A DNA stretch of 64,000 bases. Origin: Protopterus annectens. Its lineage: Eukaryota > Chordata > Ceratodontiformes > Protopteridae. The translations under genes and the position numbers were made by a program. Below, in pieces: positions 22,189 through 34,199 of this stretch. The stretch's first letter is position 1. Every line of letters starts with the position of its first letter. The notes beneath the pieces were generated by a model, which saw only the letters and a list, made by a program, of their open reading frames with translations, did not search any database and was not told the origin of the DNA. The stretch lies in NCBI RefSeq assembly GCF_019279795.1, contig NC_056747.1:1008212167-1008276166 (forward strand), in the 5' to 3' direction.

Positions 22189-22735
22189 GTTTTCCCCACC
22201 CTCCCACCTGGTTACTGTAGTGTTCTTAAACACCACTGTCTTTCTAGTTTTCTTCCCCTTATGTTATTTGACCATACATATCATTTCCTCTCTGTTTTTA
22301 CTGGCTTGTGTGAGTAAGCACAAAATTATCATTTAGTGAAATCACTCCCCTTCAACTATTTAAATTTATTGGCCATCCTACTGTATTCCATAGTACCAGA
22401 ATACAAAAGTGACCACTCCTTTCAATCTATCTTGCTGTTTTAAAAATAGTGACTCTCCACTAAAACTTAACATTTTAGACAGGCAAAACTTAAGTTACCT
22501 ACTTTCACATCTAACTCATCTAGTACACACTGCAGTGTTTAGGATAAACCATTTTTTTATCTTACCTTTAAGCATCTCTTTGACTACCACTTGCTTTAAA
22601 ACCTGCTGGAAAGCACTAGGAAGTCATAAACTGATACAAGCACGCAACTCTCCTTGTTAATAAGGAGAAATTAATTGTAGGCACTAAACAGCCTATAATT
22701 GCAAAGTACCTTGCTAAAGTAAGGGAAAACAGCTC
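22189..22735 (+). other. Possible 5' untranslated region of CR1 copy 1
   Basis: No domain. Position directly ahead of the CR1 ORF1 region suggests leader sequence, but I cannot show the element's 5' end. Confidence 0.3.
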
Positions 22736-23740
22736 TTGTACTTTACAAAAAAAAGCACCAAACCAGGCATGTCCAAGGGTCAGCATCTGGTGATTTCTCC
22801 TGTCCATGTGGTGAATCTGGGCATACTGGGGCAATGCAGCAATTGCCTCATGTACACAGACAACCCTCTCCTCCTACCACCCAACAATACAACCCGCGAG
22901 AGATGCACATACATAGCCAAACTGGAAGCAAAGCTCTCTCTACCCAAGATTGTGCTAGACAATCAAGAAGAGAAGGTTAACACCTGCACTACACCTCAAG
23001 CAGCACATAGCCCTTCTAAACTCACACCACCAACATCCACACATAGCAACAGTAAACCCACATATGTGGAGGCCCTTAACATTAACATGCCCAAGCAAAA
23101 AGGACCTCCGAAGCTGAAATGTAAACACCAATCACAACCAAAGTGTCACATAGCTCAAAACACCAGTGTGCCACCCAACAACAGCCACTAAGGCAAGACA
23201 ATGTACCCAACACTTTAGTCATAGGTGACTCTATAGTCGGCACACTGATGTCCCACTCACCAGGCTGAACAAGGAGAAAATTACAGTCAGCTGCCTGTCG
23301 GGTGCCAGGATCCACCACATAACGCATGCTCTCAAGTCACTCCACAACAGGTACAAATATGACTCTGTCATTGTCCATGTTGGAGTGAATGACTTGAGAC
23401 ATACCTCCCTAGACTACATGAAAAGAGACATGGAAGAGCTCTCAGATCATGTGGCCCAGGCAGGTATGACCCTAGCCCTGAGTAGCATCCTGCCTTCACC
23501 CAGAATGATACCACAGTATAAGGACAAAATGATTGACTTCAACAATTGAGTAAGCTTCTGGTGTCATTCAAGGGGGATCCAGTATCTGTCTGCCTGGGAT
23601 GACATGATCGACAGACCATGATGCTTTGCCAGAGAGGGTCTGCACCTGTTGCCCCTGGGATTCAGGTTACTGGCTAAGGGTCTTGCCACCCTTATAGTGC
23701 CTTTTTTAGGCAAAGTTCAAAGGCCAAAACCACCACCGTA
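22736..23740 (+). pseudogene. CR1 ORF1 (SGNH/esterase-type) with frameshifts
   Basis: The first part (22736-23191) has a CxxC pair and a Pro/Thr/Lys-rich linker. After two frame changes the SGNH hydrolase blocks follow. VIGDSIVG at 23218 carries the Ser, DVPLTRLNKEK and CLSGARI follow, VIVHVGVNDLR at about 23370 is the G-x-N-D block, and LSSILPSPR comes next. EGLHLLPLGFRLLAKG near 23636 is the D-x-x-H block, with Glu in place of the usual Asp. CR1 ORF1 proteins are known to carry such an esterase domain. Its role in transposition is not settled. Two stops and at least one indel make this copy inactive. Confidence 0.82.
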
Positions 23741-23752
23741 ACAGGTACAAGC

Positions 23753-24493
23753 ATGCAAAATCTGAAGGCAATGCTACTCAATGCTAGAAGTCTAAACCTC
23801 AAAATGCACTCTTTCGAGACACTACTAAAAATGGAAAACATTGATATCTGTGCAGTAACTGAGACCTGGTTCAAGGCTCCAGAGAACGCCCCTGGAATAC
23901 CAGGCTACAACTCTTACCACACTTTTCGGCCACCAAACCAGGACCAAAACACTAAAGGTGGAGGAGTGTCCATATTCACCAAGGATATTCACAACACCAG
24001 GCTAGTTGCCCAACACAATGCGCCTGAAATTCTCCAGGTGCAACTAACACTAGGTAAGACTGCAATCCAAATTGTTGCTTGCTACAGATCTCCCACCATG
24101 CCCCAAGATTCTCATTACACCTTTCTAAACATACTGGAAAATATTAAGATACAACTAAACACCCTAATACTGGGTGATTTCAACTACCCTTCCATTAACT
24201 GGGAAAACTACTCATGTACCAACATCTTTGCCCAATGGTTCTTGGAATTCATAAATTCCAATGCCCTGGATCAACTAACCCTTAGTCCCACCAGGGGTAC
24301 CAGTATCCTAGACCTGGTCATTATCAACATGGGGAATCGGTGCTCCACACCTACGGACACCCCCTCGTTGGTCAGGTCTGACCATAAGCTAATCACCCTT
24401 GACATCCACATCCCACCCCCATCCCCCAGTAAGGAAACCTCTGTAAAAAAAACTTCTCCAAAGCCAACTTCATGCTACTCAAGTCAGAAGTGA
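23753..24493 (+). CDS. CR1 ORF2, AP-like endonuclease domain (copy 1)
   Basis: The 246-codon open frame is an APE-type endonuclease. LLNARSLNLKMHSFETLL is the N-terminal strand (N catalytic). ICAVTETWF has the Glu. VACYRSP is the middle block. LILGDFNYPSINW has the D-x-N. ILDLVI and SDHKLITLDI form the final SDH block. The residues needed for catalysis look present. The frame breaks at 24490 and pol continues in other frames, so the whole protein is not made. Confidence 0.88.
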   Translation: MQNLKAMLLNARSLNLKMHSFETLLKMENIDICAVTETWFKAPENAPGIPGYNSYHTFRPPNQDQNTKGGGVSIFTKDIHNTRLVAQHNAPEILQVQLTLGKTAIQIVACYRSPTMPQDSHYTFLNILENIKIQLNTLILGDFNYPSINWENYSCTNIFAQWFLEFINSNALDQLTLSPTRGTSILDLVIINMGNRCSTPTDTPSLVRSDHKLITLDIHIPPPSPSKETSVKKTSPKPTSCYSSQK

Positions 24494-25822
24494 CAAACTT
24501 CATGACACCCATGCAGACAGGAACTGAAAGTTCGACTGCTGAATCCTACACTAAGACACTGTACGAGCACATCCACTTGTAAATGAATCATGCCCTCCCC
24601 AATAGAACCAAGAGCTCTCCTCCAAAAAGAGGTAGCCAATCTGGTGGTCCCTTGCCATAAACAAACTTTACAACAAAAGGAAGAAATTGTTGTAGAAAAG
24701 AGGAAAAATCCCAGGATGCAAAAAACTGCCTTACCAGCCTTAGTAAGAAGGTGAGATCCCTCATAAAATCCTCCAAAGCTAGTTATGAAAATAAAATTGC
24801 CAAAGATTCCAAAGACAACCACAAGGCATTCTATAGCTATGCCAAGAATCTAAATGGCAATGCTCAGATCTGCTCTGAGATACAACAGAATAGCATTAAA
24901 TATACTGATCCCAAGGATAATGCCAATTTCCTGGCAGACCAATTCAGTGCAAACTTCACCCCACTCTCACCCCCTAAAGGGCCCATCTCAATTCCAAAAG
25001 ATTGCCAAATTCCAGTAATAATGGCCACAAAGGTAAAAAACGCACTCACCAAAGCTAAGAATACAGCATCCATGGGACCAGATGACATCCCGGGCTGTGT
25101 ACTACATGAACTACAAAATGAAGTGGCACCTCACCTAAGTGTCATGTTTAATCATAGCCTCACCTCAGGCTTCATGCCCACTGAGTGGTGCACAGCTATA
25201 GTTATCCCACTCCACAAGGGGGGATCCACCTTGGATCCTGGGAACTACTGCCCCATCAGTCTGACGAGCCTGATCTGCAAGGCCATGGAACGTATTATTA
25301 TGGAACTTATAAACAAAGACATTGGCAACCTTCAAATACTGGACCCCATTAAGTTTGGGTTCGTAAAGAGCTGATCTTGTCTCCTGACACTGATTGACTT
25401 CTTCGAATCAGTCTCCAGAGCCATGGACAAGGGTAAGGTGGTCCACATAGCCTATCTGGACCTCGCCAAGGCCTTCAACACCATCCCCCACTCTGTAATC
25501 ATAGATAAACTTACTAAGCTGGGCATTAATCCCTATGTCACTCGATGGGTTGCCAACTGGCTTACTGACAGAACCCACACTGTAAAAGTAGCTGACTCCA
25601 ATCCAGCTCCAGACAACTGACAAGTGGAGTACCTCAAGGTTCAGTCCTGGGACTGCTCTTGTTTGGCATCTATTTCTCTGAAGTACAGGCCAAGCTCTTG
25701 TTTGGCATCTATTTCTCTGAAGTACAGACCAACACTAAGGGACTCTGGCTAACAAAGTTTACAGATTACTGCAAACTGCGAGCCATTACTGAATCCCCAA
25801 ATTATGTGGATATTCTACAAAA
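24494..25822 (+). pseudogene. CR1 ORF2, linker and reverse transcriptase (copy 1, 5' part)
   Basis: After a shifted linker, 24751-25374 carries the RT start: ASMGPDDIPGCVLHEL, WCTAIVIPLHKGGS, and NYCPISLTSLICKAMERII. A TGA replaces Gly-Arg at 25374. The next block is AYLDLAKAFNTIPHSVI (25450), then WLTDRTHTVKVAD and a stop at 25618. The FADD box is damaged (FTDYCKL at 25758). The gene is cut at 25822 by insertion of copy 2 and resumes at 27543. Confidence 0.85.
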
Positions 25823-27542
25823 TAAACAAAACAACTACACCCCCCTCTCACCCCCTAAAGGGCCCATCTCAATACCAAAAGATTGCCAAATTCCAGTAAT
25901 CACGGCCGCACAGGTAGAAACCACACTCTCCAAAGCTAAGACTACAGCATCCATGGGACCAGATGACATCCCAGGCTTTGTACTACATGAACTACAAAAT
26001 GAACTGGCACCTCACCTAAGTGTCATGTTTAATCATAGCCTCACCTCAGGCTTCATGCCCACTGAGTGGTGCACAGCTACAGTTATCCCACTCCACAAGG
26101 GGGGATCCACCTTGGATCCCAGGAACTACCGTCACATCAGTCTGATGAGCCTGATCTGCAAGGGCATGGAACACATTATCATGGAACTTATAAACAAAGA
26201 CATTGGCAACCTTCAAACACTGGACCCCACCCAGTTTGGGTTTGTGAAAGGCCGATCTTGTCTCCTGAACCTGACTGACTTCTTCGAATCAGTCTCCAGA
26301 GCTGTGGACGAAGGTAAGGCGGTCCACACAGCCTATCTGGACCTCGCCAAGGCTTTCTACACCATCCTCCTCTCTAGAATCATAGATAAACTTACTAAGC
26401 TGGGCATAAATCCCTACGTCACTTGATGGGTTGCCAACTGGCTTACTGACAGAGCCCAGACTGTAAAAGTAGCCGACTCCAAATCCAGCTCCAGACAAGT
26501 GACAAGTGGAGTACCTCAGGATTCAGTCCTGGGACCACTCTTGTTTGGCAGCCACGTCTCTTTAGTACAGGCCAACACTAAGGGACTCTGGTTAAAAAAG
26601 GTTTGCAGATGACTGCAAACTGGGAGCCATTATTGAATCCCAAATGATGTGGATATTCTGCAAAAGGGCCTTACAGAAACAGATGCCTGGTGCCAGAGCC
26701 ATGGGCTCAAGCTTAATGCCAATAAAGGCATAGTTATCCCCTTTGGAAAAAAACATGTACCCACGAATTACCACATAGGTGGCAGTTCACTAAACATTGA
26801 ACGTCTGATGAGAGACTTAGGGACACAGGTGGACAGTGGTCTCACTTTCGATAACCACATCGCCACAACAGTCAGGAAATCCTTCTATGTGGCACACCTC
26901 ATCACTAAGGGCTTTTCATCCAGAAAAAAGGAGGTCATTGTCCCACTGTACTCATCCCTCATTAGACCCATTATAGAGTATAATGCCCCATTTGGAATGT
27001 ACCTCACAAGACATCTGCAACAGCTGGAAAGGCCACAGAAATACCTCACTAATAGAATCACAGGCCTAAAGCAGATGCCATATGCTGACCATCTAAAAAA
27101 ACTCCAGCTATACTCTGTGGCATATCCTTTACTCAGAGGCAATCCCTGCTTAACATACAAGGCCATGCCAAACCCTGAGCTGTTGGACATGCTCCACTTA
27201 AAGAAATCCCAATCCCTCAGAGCCACACGCTCCAGGGATCTAAACCTTGTCATCACAATGAAGAACACATGCTGGAGGGATAGGTTCCTGCCACAGGGGC
27301 TTCCCATACTCTGGAATAGACTGCCCATACATGTCAAGCAGAGCGCCTCCTTGGCCCTCTTCAAAAGGAACCTTGATGATTGGATGGGAGATAGGAAATT
27401 CACCCCGGGGATCGTGTCAGTCACCTTGCTAGACAGGGGTCCAGAGAAGTAAATATTGTGGGAAGAAATATCCAGGGAATTGTTATGGCTAGGCTTGTAT
27501 AGGCCATAGGGCCGATAGCCTAGTACCAACCTATGAACCTAT
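25823..27542 (+). mobile_element. CR1 copy 2, 5'-truncated, nested in copy 1
   Basis: Starts at the RT region (PLSPPKGPISIPKDC) and runs to the CR1 3' end. RT blocks present are SMGPDDIPGFVLHEL, NYRHISLMSLICKGMEH, FGFVKGRSCLLNLTDFF and AYLDLAKAFYTILLSRI. A stop at 26424 and a lost FADD region (FADDCKLG reads in another frame near 26605) show decay. From 26649 to 27452 a 267-codon frame is intact through LLDRGPEK. The 3' end has the conserved stem-loop and ends CTATGAACCTAT. Confidence 0.88.
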
Positions 27543-28437
27543 AAAAGGGCCTTACAGAAACAGATGCTTGGTGCCAGAGCCATGGGCTCAAGCTCAATGA
27601 CAGCAAATGTATAGTTATCCCCTTTGTGGAAAAAAAACACGTACCCATGAATTACCACATAGGTGGCAGTACACTAAACACTGAAAGCGTGATAAGAGAC
27701 TTAGGGACATAGGTGGACAGTGGTCTCACCTTCAATAACCACATCACCACAACAGTCAGGAAATCCTTCTGTGTGGCACACCTCATCACTAAGGACTTTC
27801 ATCCAGAAAAAAGGAGGTCATTGTCCCACTGTACTCATCCCTCATTAGACCCATTATAGAATACAATGCCCCATTTGGTATGTACCTCTCAAAACATCTG
27901 CAACAACTGGAAAGGCCACAGAAATACCTCACTAAAAGAATCACAGGCATAAAGCAGATGCCCTCTGCTGACCATCTGAAAAAACTCCACCTATACTCTT
28001 TCACATATCATCTACTTAGAGGCGATCTCTGCTAACATACAAGGCCATGTCAAACCCAGAGCTGCTGGACATGCTAAAGTTTGCGAAATCCCAATCCCTC
28101 AGAGCCACACACTCCAGGGATCTAAACCTTGTCATCACAATGAACAAAACATGCTAGGGGGATAGGTTCCTGACCCAGAGACTCCCCAGACTCTGGAATA
28201 GACTGCCCATACATGTCAAGCACAGTGCCTCTTTGGCCCTCTTTCAAAAGGAACCTTGATGATAGGATGGGAGATAGGAAATTCACCCCGGGGATCATGT
28301 CAGTCATCCTGCTAGACAGGGGTCCAGGTAAGTAAATACTGTGTGAAGAAATAGCCAGGGAATTGTTATGGCTAGGCTTGTATAGGCCTTAGGGCTGATA
28401 GCGTAGTACCAGCCTATGAAGCTATGAACCTATAATT
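27543..28437 (+). pseudogene. CR1 copy 1, 3' part after the nested insertion
   Basis: AAAAGGGCCTTACAGAAACAG at 27543 resumes exactly the sequence that copy 1 lost at 25822 (compare 26661 in copy 2). It reads through the C-terminal ORF2 blocks with several frameshifts: IRPIIEYNAPFGMYL near 27850, LERPQKYLTKRIT, and LWNRLPIHVKH near 28195. It ends with the stem-loop and an octamer-type tail (CTATGAAGCTATGAACCTAT) at 28437. Confidence 0.85.
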
Positions 28438-28575
28438 GTATGCTAATCAACCAATCCAACACAGTGGAGCTATTCAACAAGCTGTAAAGCAACTATGTAG
28501 ACTCCATGTAGGTTTTCCCTGTGAATTCCAAAACCTATTGGAGTACAGCCATGGAAAGGAGTCTACGCAGAAAGA
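28438..28575 (+). other. Leader between CR1 tail and Harbinger transposase
   Basis: 138 bp without repeats. It may hold the Harbinger 5' end, but I could not identify a terminal inverted repeat. Confidence 0.3.
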
Positions 28576-29706
28576 ATGTTAGGCACTGCTGCTGCTTTAA
28601 TTAATTTGTGTGTGCAACAGGCTGAAGCCTATACTGCTGCTGCTGCCAATAGACCATGGCCAACAAAGAAAAGAGTTTTCAGGCCCCATTTAACTTTTCA
28701 CAGCCTACATGATGTGGAAATTGTAGAGCATTACAGGATGGATAGAGACACACTCCAAGAACTATGCAACCTATGCCATCCTCAATTCAGTGCCAGGGCC
28801 AACTGAGGAGACAAAGGTATGGGTAGCACTTAGAATCTTAGATACATGTACCTTTCAGAGACCAACAGGGGACATGCTGGGGGTGTCACAGGTATTAGTA
28901 TCCAGTATCCTCCATCAATTCCTCAATGTTGTGCTCCAACATGCCAGTGACCACATATATTTTCCCGGTACTCCTGAGGAGAAGGCCAGAAATATGAAGG
29001 AGTTATACCATGTAGCACACTACCCTGAAGTACTGGGTGTCATGGATTTCACACATATAGAAGCGAAGCCAGCACCCGGGGAACAGGGTGGTGGCTACAT
29101 AAACAGAAAAGGATACCACTCTATTGACTGCCAAGTTGTGTGTAATGCCAAGAGAATCATCTTGAATGTTGTACCGGCAACTCCGGCAGTTACCACGACT
29201 CACATATCAGGCACACCTCCCAACTGTACTGTTTGTTTGCTGGGAGATATCCCACAGGGTCATTTACTTGGTGATGCAGGTTATGCACTGGAACCGTGGC
29301 TGATGACATCCATCAGAAATGCAAATACACCTACTGAAGAACACCATAACGAGGCACACGCTCAAACCAGAAATGCCATAGAGCTTGTTTTTGGGCTGCT
29401 GAAGTCATGGTTCCGGTGCTTAGATACATCTCTGGAGCCATGCAGTACAATCCATGGACATGTACTGAAATATTCACAGTGCATGCCATGCTACACAACA
29501 TCATCCTGAGAAAACAGCTTCAGCAGGATCAGCAAGGGGAAGGAACATACATCCCACCACCAATGCCAAGGTTACCACAGCTACAAGCCGATGAGGAGTC
29601 AGAGGGAGAACCACCAGCTGCTGCGAGTGTAGGCAGATGTAGGTTTGCTCAACCTATTCTAGCCCTTGTTAACAGACAATGCATAGCACACTCATTCACC
29701 ATCTAG
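28576..29706 (+). pseudogene. Harbinger (PIF) transposase with two frameshifts
   Basis: N-terminal part 28576-28800 (FRPHLTFHSLHDVEIVEHYRM) is the usual start and helical region. After a frameshift near 28795, 28790-29450 reads VALRILDTCTFQRPTGDMLGVSQ (DNA-binding helix-turn-helix), HYPEVLGVMDFTHIEA (first Asp, normally IDGTHI), GHLLGDAGYALEPWLMT (second Asp), and QTRNAIELVFGLLKSWFRCLD (Glu). A second shift near 29430 leads to MQYNPWTCTEIFTVHAMLHN and a low-complexity end with TAG at 29704. The DDE triad is present but the frame is broken twice. The family name is secure; the element's ends are not located. Confidence 0.88.
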
Positions 29707-30555
29707 GGGCCTATAGATATAGTAACACTGATGCCAGGCAACTCTCACAACCTTTACCTCTCTATGCATTGGCTGTGTAGTGTTTGCATCAGACAGAGTC
29801 AACTCTGAACAAAAACTGTGGCAACTGCTACATTTACAGGGTAAGTCTTGAACCTGGAGTGTATTGTGTAATAATATCAATGGGTGGCATACCCTTGTAT
29901 TTTATTACTTGGTACGGTAAGCAATTAACAGGTGGGAGATTTGTACAGAAATTACCTTAACATATAACATGACGACAAAGACTTATTTGACTTATATGTG
30001 TCCATTATTAAGTAGTAGGCCTCAGGCATCAAAGATTCACAGTCATACCTCTCAAAAGTACTGAAGATCATTGCATAGCCTCAGTTTAGCACCATATGTT
30101 TGTACTGGAAAATCATTAAAGGGAGAAGTTAGGAAAAAAAATGATACACATTGCAGTTTCTGACTGCACAAACCTCATAAGATCATTCACAATAAAGCTA
30201 AGAAATGGTGATGCTATCAACTGTCTAACTTTCTAAGGTGAATATAAGTCAAAGGTGCAATAACCAGTTGAACACCACAAATGCAGATATACTAAGCATT
30301 AGGTTAGCTATGCACCTTGAGCATTAGACATAAAGCTTATGTATCCCTGAATCCAAAAGCTAAACAGGGATATGGCACCATTATCATCACTTGCCTGGGG
30401 TGTTGTGTGTGTGTGTGGGGGGGGGGGGCAGGACGCCTAGGCTGACACAAAAGTTTGGTGAGTGTGTGTGAATAAGAAAGAAAAGTTAGCAGACATTTGG
30501 ATAAACCAACAAATGGCCAGTGAGAGAAAATGAGTTTTAAACTGCACAGCTGAAA
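29707..30555. other. Harbinger 3' region, no further gene
   Basis: Non-coding sequence between the transposase stop and the L2-like LINE end. A (GT)n plus G12 run lies at 30398-30430. Confidence 0.5.
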
Positions 30556-32400
30556 CATTTATTTATTTATTTCCATTTGTTTATTGGGAAATTCTGACTG
30601 GACACAGGTCCTTTTTCAGCGGAGTCCCGGGGAGAAAAGCTCCACAAGTAAGCATAAAATTGAGTTACAGTATTGATCATGACATACAATAACAACAGAG
30701 CAAAAGATACATAGTAACAACAAACATTAAAACAACAGTAGATACTAGTAGCAATTTGAAGGAAACAGAGTAAATAAAACTTATGTAATCAATCTGTAGA
30801 GGCAGTGGTAGTAAGGTCTACCATGCTCAGTAGCAGATAATTAAAGGAGAACTATATTGTTTGGGGTAGGAGTTCTTAGTCGGCATTGGGGCAGGGGCAC
30901 AGCCAGTGTAATTTTAGATGAGTCTTGAGTGCAGTCTTGAACTGACTGCCAGATGGTAGGGTGGTTATAGAGGAGGGAGGTTGTTCCATAGTTTGGTATG
31001 GCACATGAGAATAAGGCTTCACCTGAAGAGTTTTTGGGTTTGGTGACCAAAAGAAGATTTTTGCTGTTGGAGCATAGGGATCTGGAGGAGCAGTAAGTTT
31101 GGAGAAAGTTCTGAAGTGATGGGATTTTATGAGGATTTTACTAGTTAATGGGCAAAAGACAGTTGATTCAGGTGAGGAAGTTGTGGGAGTTCCAGCTAAT
31201 CTAGTTCTCTTAGTGAGTGGCAGTAGTGGCTGCAGTAGGATGCGCCCGCTGCAACATTTGCTATTTTATTGTAGCAGGATTCAAGCCTGTTTAAGTCAGA
31301 CTATCTAAGATTGGTTGGTATAGGAGAGGCATAAAGTCAGGTGGATATTAGTTGGGAGCTGGCAGTAGAAGTTGTAGCTGCCTTGGTTAGGTATAGTTTG
31401 TTTCTGTAAAGTGCCCCACGTTTTTTGTGTACTTTTCTATGGTATGAGATATGTGGACATCAAATTTGAGATTGCTGTCAATCTCCACACCAAGAAGTTT
31501 AGTGTAATCTGATGGGGAGATGATGGTATTGTCTCTGGCAAAGATCTTGAAGTGGATGAGAGTTTGGTTGGATTTGGAGGTTGGAAGATAAGGGGTTTGT
31601 TCTTGTTAGGATTGAGTAGAAGATGGGTGTTTGGATAGCCAGCTTTCTACCGATGAGAATGACTCTTGTGTGATATTTTGATTTTCTGGTAGAGTGGGGA
31701 CACAGTAGATGAAGGTGGAATCATCTGCATAGTGTATGAAGGAAGCGTGCTTTGTGGAGGTATGTAGATTGTTGGTGAACAGGGAAATTAGTAGGGGGTC
31801 AAGGATGGAGCCTTGGGGGACTCCGAGAGTAATGGGGAGATGAGGGAATAAGCTATCTTTCCAGATGACCAATTGTTGTTGGACATTCAGGTAGCTCTGG
31901 AACCAGTTGGTGGCTGAGTGGGAAAAGGAAAGATTAGTGAGAACAGAGAGTAGCATTTTGTGTGATACCATTTCAAAAGCCTTAGATAGATCCAGAAATC
32001 TAGCGGTGGAGAACAAGCCATTGTTTCTATGATGGAGGATAGTGTTGGTTAAAGAGAGCAAGGTAGTAGTAGTGTTGTGATATGGCCTGAAGCCATGTTG
32101 GGTTTTGGAGAGGGGATTGTTAGCTAGGAGGTGGTTTACTACCTGAGAGTTAATGCATTTCTCAAGGATCTTGGATAGAAGGGTGAGGATGGTGACAGGG
32201 CAGTAATTGGAAAGATCAGAGGAGGAGCCTCCTTTGTGGAGGAGAATGATGTGTGAAATTTTCCATAGAGAGGGTACATAGCTTTCTGATATGGAGTGAT
32301 AATTAGTATGGAAATTGGATAGGCTAAGGTGTTGGTTGCAATTTTTAGGTATTCTGAAGGAAAGTTGTCAGCTGTCATGGTTGTCAACCATGTAACTGTT
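30556..32400 (-). pseudogene. L2-like LINE, reverse transcriptase to 3' end
   Basis: Read on the minus strand from about 32390: YLKIATNTLAYPISILI, WKISHIILLHKGGSS, NYCPVTILTLLSKILEKCIN, and QHGFRPYHNTTTTLL. FLDLSKAFEMVSHKML (31980), ITLGVPQGSILDPLLISLF (31830) and FIHYADDSTFIY (31730) complete the RT core with the YADD box intact. The later blocks are LLGVEIDSNLKFDVHIS and the LWNNLP-like region. The 3' end reads CTCCCCGGGACTCCGCTGAA, then an AATAAATAAAT tail at 30556. The frame shifts several times. It sits between the Harbinger transposase and its Myb-like partner, so it inserted into that element. Confidence 0.85.
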
Positions 32401-32401
32401 T

Positions 32402-32402
32402 T

Positions 32403-32489
<87 letters not shown>
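32402..32489. repeat. (GT)n microsatellite
   Basis: About 44 nearly uninterrupted GT repeats. It marks the boundary of readable LINE coding sequence. Confidence 0.98.
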
Positions 32490-32492
<3 letters not shown>

Positions 32493-32499
32493 TGTAGGG

Positions 32500-33507
32500 G
32501 TTTCCCAGGTGAAATTGATGTGTGAGTGCCTGCATGAATGCAGCCAAGTTCTGTGCAAGCCCTAAGCCTTGGTATGTCAGACAAGTGTGAGCCATGCATG
32601 GTACAGGTGGCAGTTCATCATTGTCATTCCCAACCATAAAAACTGGCTCTGCCAGGAATTGCACTGGCATGTCCACACCCACAGTCAAATGCACTGCTGC
32701 TATCTGAATGTGACTGATGTATACTGGATGAGCTCCCTTCACAGGGATGCCCAGGACCACTACCCCATGCCTGCCATGTCTGAGCGTGGACAGATCACCC
32801 ACTGATGAATAGTGGAAGTACTGCCACTCTGGGAGCAAGATCGGGCATGACTAAACTGGCTAACAGCAGATGATGTAGCTGACCTTTGCTATGAGGATGC
32901 CATTCCCCTCTCAGCAGACATTCCATCACAGACAATGCTTGTTCCATGACAGATACCCCTTGTTCCATCACAGACACCCCATGTTCTAACGTATCATTCA
33001 TCTGATGCAGTGAATCAGCAACACAGTGGAGGCAGTCACCCATGTCAGACTGTGCCACATCTACAACCCTAAGCATTTGTCTGGAGTACCTATAGGAACG
33101 TGTCTGTGCCTCCATGATGAACCTAAACATACATTCAGTGGCACAGGAAGAGATACCTGTACTAGGCGGAGGAGGGACAACAGGCTTCAGAGCACTCCAA
33201 ACAATCCTCCTGTGTGGCACCTTGCCCACACTTTGGCTATGGCCAGAGTCAACAGGCACTGAAGCTGCAGTAACCACACTTCCCTGATCGATTGTCTCAC
33301 CCTCCACTTGCCCAATAACTGTAGGCTTACTGGAATGGGTAATGTAGGCCTATTAGCTGGTTCTGGTGGAACTGCAGGGGATGGCTGTATGTCAACCTCA
33401 GTGTCAGATTCAAGCTCTGCACCCCCTGACTGTGCTTCTGTTTGGCCACCATCATCATCCGAGTCTGCTGATACACTGACATCAGGTGATGTCATGATTA
33501 CCTGTGA
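32500..33507 (-). pseudogene. Harbinger Myb/SANT-like protein, C-terminal exon
   Basis: A splice acceptor TTTTCATCACAG lies just upstream (minus strand, AG at about 33508). The frame 33495-33300 is acidic and Ser/Pro-rich (SADSDDDGG, SDTEVDIQPSPA). After a frameshift the open frame 33307-32795 has SYRYSRQMLRVVDVAQSDMG and a heptad-like repeat of SVMEQ units, typical of the C-terminal oligomerisation part of Harbinger Myb-like proteins. A further open frame reaches 32368 but has no motif. The partner protein is known to help Harbinger transposase enter the nucleus and bind DNA. Confidence 0.6.
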
Positions 33508-33943
33508 TGAAAAGCAACAAACGCAGGAAACAATTAATACCTACACTACTCTAGTCCAATATATGCTAACAAACTAACAGTGGTGTCCCTATTACAAACA
33601 GTACAGCAATACACACAACAGGCCTGACATCAACATCACACACTAAAATATTTTTTAAAGTGCTCAGTAGTACTGTCATAAAAATGTTAGTCCTGGAAGA
33701 AGTTAAGCAAAAGTTAAGGGAAGCATCATCACAATTAACAGTAACACAGGGGGTAATACTTTCACCCCTTTATACGTCCATTAATTATACTTTCAACAAG
33801 AACTTTGCTGACAACTTCAATCTAAGCTAATCAATCAAAATGTGTTGTTAACTGTAGCAATTTTCAACCCCCCCCCCCAAAAAAATTCTTGTGACACAGA
33901 AGTAATGTATTAATTTCAGTTATTTTACTATATAACACTATTC

Positions 33944-34194
33944 AACTGAAATCATTCTGCACACAACCAACTGCAATATCATGTACAGTAATAGGAAACC
34001 ATACAACTGTTATCGGTACATTTATTATTTTTAGATGTAATGCATTTAGTGATCACACAACCTGTTATGAATATTGCTTGCAAATATACAGCTCTGTCTC
34101 AGCTCCCTGTGTTTGTTGGTCATTCTTCAGTAATCTGACCAGTCATCTGAGACATGCAGTCTGTTGCCATTCTATATCATTGCTCTTAAAATGT
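33944..34194. repeat. Left arm of a 251-bp inverted repeat
   Basis: Reverse complement of 35731-35981 at about 95% identity, with a 1.5-kb spacer. This arm lies in the presumed intron of the Myb-like gene. Confidence 0.85.
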
Positions 34195-34199
34195 ATGGA

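Noticed and set aside
24484-24822. 112-codon minus-strand ORF with hydrophobic segments
   Set aside because: Antisense of the CR1 ORF2 linker; no independent support.
25408-25623. Minus-strand ORFs repeated at 25408 and 26289
   Set aside because: They recur only because both CR1 copies carry the same antisense sequence.
27541-28437. Third independent CR1 insertion
   Set aside because: Its start continues exactly where copy 1 was interrupted at 25822, so it is the 3' half of copy 1.
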